NCBI GenBank assembly: GCA_035529175.1
Contig: DATKXG010000004.1
Span: 1 to 14,467 of the forward strand
Length of the DNA stretch: 14,467 bases
Origin: Sva-07 sp035529175
GTDB lineage: Bacteria; Actinomycetota; Acidimicrobiia; Acidimicrobiales; Ilumatobacteraceae
Direction: 5' to 3'
Under the pieces are notes generated by a model. The model searched no databases. It saw nothing but the letters and a program-made list of their open reading frames with translations, and was not told the origin of the DNA. The translations under genes and the position numbers were made by a program. This document shows positions 13,381-14,467 of the stretch, piece after piece (position 1 is the stretch's first letter; each line of letters begins with the position of its first letter).

Positions 13381-13632
13381 TCAGGGGGCGACGTCGGCGA
13401 GGCCGCCGAGCGCATTGCCGGCCACGTCGCCGAGACCGCCGGGCAGTGCTTCGGCGACGCCGTCGACGCCGAGTGACTCGGTCACCTGGCCGAGATCGAC
13501 ACCGAAGTTCTCGGCCAGTGCGCTGCCCTCGCCGAGGAAGCCCTCGACGTGTTCGCTCAGGCCGGTCGACTCCAAGACCCCCTGCAGGCCTTCGCCACCG
13601 AGCAGACCCTTGATCGCATCGAACAGACCCAT
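13381..13632 (-). CDS. Small acidic glycine-rich protein, function unknown
   Basis: The 83-residue protein begins MGLFDAIKGLLGG and is unusual in composition: 20 glycines, 13 Asp/Glu, only one Lys and one His, and no Arg, Cys, Trp or Tyr. The first 20 residues could form an amphipathic helix; the rest alternates short helical segments (SEHVEGFLGEGSALAENFG, VTESLGVDGVAEAL) with Gly-rich turns and has no signal peptide or membrane helix. The opening and the GVD-containing middle are loosely reminiscent of YidB/DUF937 proteins, but I would not assign it to that family. The ATG at 13632 has AAAGG about 10 bases upstream, a weak but plausible ribosome site. It diverges from the sirtuin gene across 89 bp that contain a perfect palindrome, and ends against palindromic repeat copy 4. 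Confidence 0.65.
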   Translation of the reverse strand: MGLFDAIKGLLGGEGLQGVLESTGLSEHVEGFLGEGSALAENFGVDLGQVTESLGVDGVAEALPGGLGDVAGNALGGLADVAP

Positions 13633-13674
13633 TGGAAATGACCCTTTCTGGAGAGTTGGTTGTTCGCAATGAGA

Positions 13675-13696
13675 TCGATTCGGGTTGCCGAATCGA
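13675..13696. promoter_or_regulatory. Perfect palindrome TCGATTCGG-N4-CCGAATCGA, candidate operator
   Basis: Nine-base perfect arms (13675-13683 and 13688-13696) flank GTTG in the middle of the divergent gap between the small acidic gene and the sirtuin gene. The symmetry and position suit binding of a dimeric regulator acting on one or both promoters. It could instead be a hairpin in a leader RNA. Confidence 0.5.
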
Positions 13697-13708
13697 CCTT
13701 GGGCGCTG

Positions 13709-13714
13709 CACAGT
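13709..13714 (+). promoter_or_regulatory. Weak -10-like hexamer CACAGT upstream of the sirtuin gene
   Basis: CACAGT keeps A at position 2 and T at position 6 of TANNNT and ends 7 nt before the ATG. On its own it is weak; I list it because the spacing matches the other proposed leaderless starts in this window. Confidence 0.2.
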
Positions 13715-13721
13715 TGCGGGG

Positions 13722-14467
13722 ATGTCGACCGACCTGATCGCCGCCGCCCGTGATGTGGTCACGAGGGCGCAGCGCGTCGTGGTGCTGACCGGCGCCGGCA
13801 TCTCCACCGACTCCGGCATCCCCGACTTCCGTGGTCCGAACGGGCTCTGGACGAAGAACCCGGCGGCGGAGAAAGCGGCGGACATCCGCTTCTACCTCGG
13901 CGATCCTGAGGTTCGGCGAGCAGCGTGGCAGAACAGACTGACGACGCCCGCGTGGACCGCCGAGCCCAACCGGGGCCATGAGGCGATCGTCGAGCTGGAG
14001 CGCCGAAGCCAATTGCACGGTCTCGTCACCCAGAACATCGACGGTCTCCACCAGAAGGCAGGCAACGCGCCCGGCAAGGTCATCGAAGTGCACGGCACGG
14101 TGTGGTTCACCCGCTGTTGGGACTGTGACGACCGTCGACCGATGGACCAGGCGCTCGAGCGGGTCCGTGCGGGCGATGCCGACCCGGCCTGCCTCGAGTG
14201 TGGCGGCATCCTCAAGAGCGACACGATCAGCTTCGGTCAGGCGCTCGTGCCCGAGGTGATCGAGCGGGCGATGCAGGTCAGCGACGAGTGCGACGTGATG
14301 CTCGCCGTCGGATCGACCCTGAGTGTCTTCCCGGCGGCGAACTGTGTGCCGCGGGCGAAGGCTGCGGGAGCCCACGTGATCATCGTCAACGGCGCCGAGA
14401 CGGCGATGGACCGCTATGCGGACTGGCTCCTCGTCGGCCAGATCGGCGAGATCCTGCCGGCGCTGGT
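13722..14467 (+). CDS. Sir2-family NAD-dependent protein deacylase (3' end cut off)
   Basis: The frame is open from ATG 13722 to the window edge, 248 codons, close to the whole length of a bacterial sirtuin (about 240-280). It should remove acyl groups from protein lysines using NAD in the cytosol. Motifs: NAD-binding GAGISTDSGIPDFRG (24-38), QNIDGLH (104-110), catalytic His 124 in VHG, structural zinc Cys pairs C132-C135 and C157-C160, and GSTLSVFPAA near 197-206. The Tyr/Arg pair that marks CobB-type desuccinylases seems absent: the region after the NAD loop reads RAAWQNRL. A deacetylase role is therefore more likely, although that alignment was made by eye. There is no Shine-Dalgarno; translation is possibly leaderless. 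It diverges from the small acidic gene across a palindrome. Confidence 0.93.
   Translation, partial: MSTDLIAAARDVVTRAQRVVVLTGAGISTDSGIPDFRGPNGLWTKNPAAEKAADIRFYLGDPEVRRAAWQNRLTTPAWTAEPNRGHEAIVELERRSQLHGLVTQNIDGLHQKAGNAPGKVIEVHGTVWFTRCWDCDDRRPMDQALERVRAGDADPACLECGGILKSDTISFGQALVPEVIERAMQVSDECDVMLAVGSTLSVFPAANCVPRAKAAGAHVIIVNGAETAMDRYADWLLVGQIGEILPAL

Noticed and set aside
1..14467. tRNA, rRNA, integrase, transposase, toxin-antitoxin or prophage genes
   Set aside because: I looked on both strands for tRNA-like cloverleaf ends and for such protein families and saw none; almost all sequence is covered by ordinary chromosomal genes.

Overview
The window is GC-rich, tightly packed bacterial DNA with short gaps, GTG as well as ATG starts, and several starts that lack a Shine-Dalgarno site but have a -10-like hexamer 6-7 nt upstream. 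This points to a high-GC actinobacterium. An Acidimicrobiia/Ilumatobacter-like host is my best guess from the general character of the proteins; no rRNA or other taxonomic marker is present. I see no phage, integrase, transposase, CRISPR array, rRNA or tRNA.

Layout: (1) 1-1706, plus strand: an ABC exporter (membrane domain fused to ATPase) cut by the left edge. (2) 1768-2580, minus: a membrane-anchored YceI-domain protein, convergent with the exporter across a 61-bp gap holding two stem-loops. (3) 2635-7029, minus: a complete polar amino acid importer of the Aap/Bzt type, in transcription order binding lipoprotein, permease AapQ, permease AapM, ATPase AapP. The last three genes are joined by two ATGA stop/start overlaps. 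(4) 7203-8681, plus: an M17 leucyl aminopeptidase, divergent from the importer. (5) 8665-9258, minus: a small winged-helix-like protein of unknown role whose 3' end overlaps the aminopeptidase by 17 bp. (6) 9367-10146, minus: an unrecognised lipoprotein with an extra membrane helix. (7) 10302-11882, minus: peptide chain release factor 3. (8) 11906-13261, plus: a class III aminotransferase starting 23 bp from prfC. (9) 13381-13632, minus: an 83-residue, very acidic, glycine-rich protein. (10) 13722 to the right edge, plus: a Sir2-family deacylase, nearly complete.

Functional links are modest. The importer and the divergent aminopeptidase could both serve amino acid supply. The remaining genes look like ordinary housekeeping or envelope genes without an obvious shared pathway.

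The most interesting non-coding signal is a family of four 42-bp palindromic repeats with GCGATGAGC / GCTCATCGC arms. They occur as two pairs (10182-10285 and 13268-13309/13329-13370) with about 20 bp between members, both pairs just 3' of genes. They look like a REP/BIME-type element. Second are two opposed -10 hexamers sharing a TA in the 23-bp gap between prfC and the aminotransferase, each placed for a leaderless transcript. Third is a perfect 9-bp-arm palindrome between the small acidic gene and the sirtuin gene. I found no clear new defence or mobile system.
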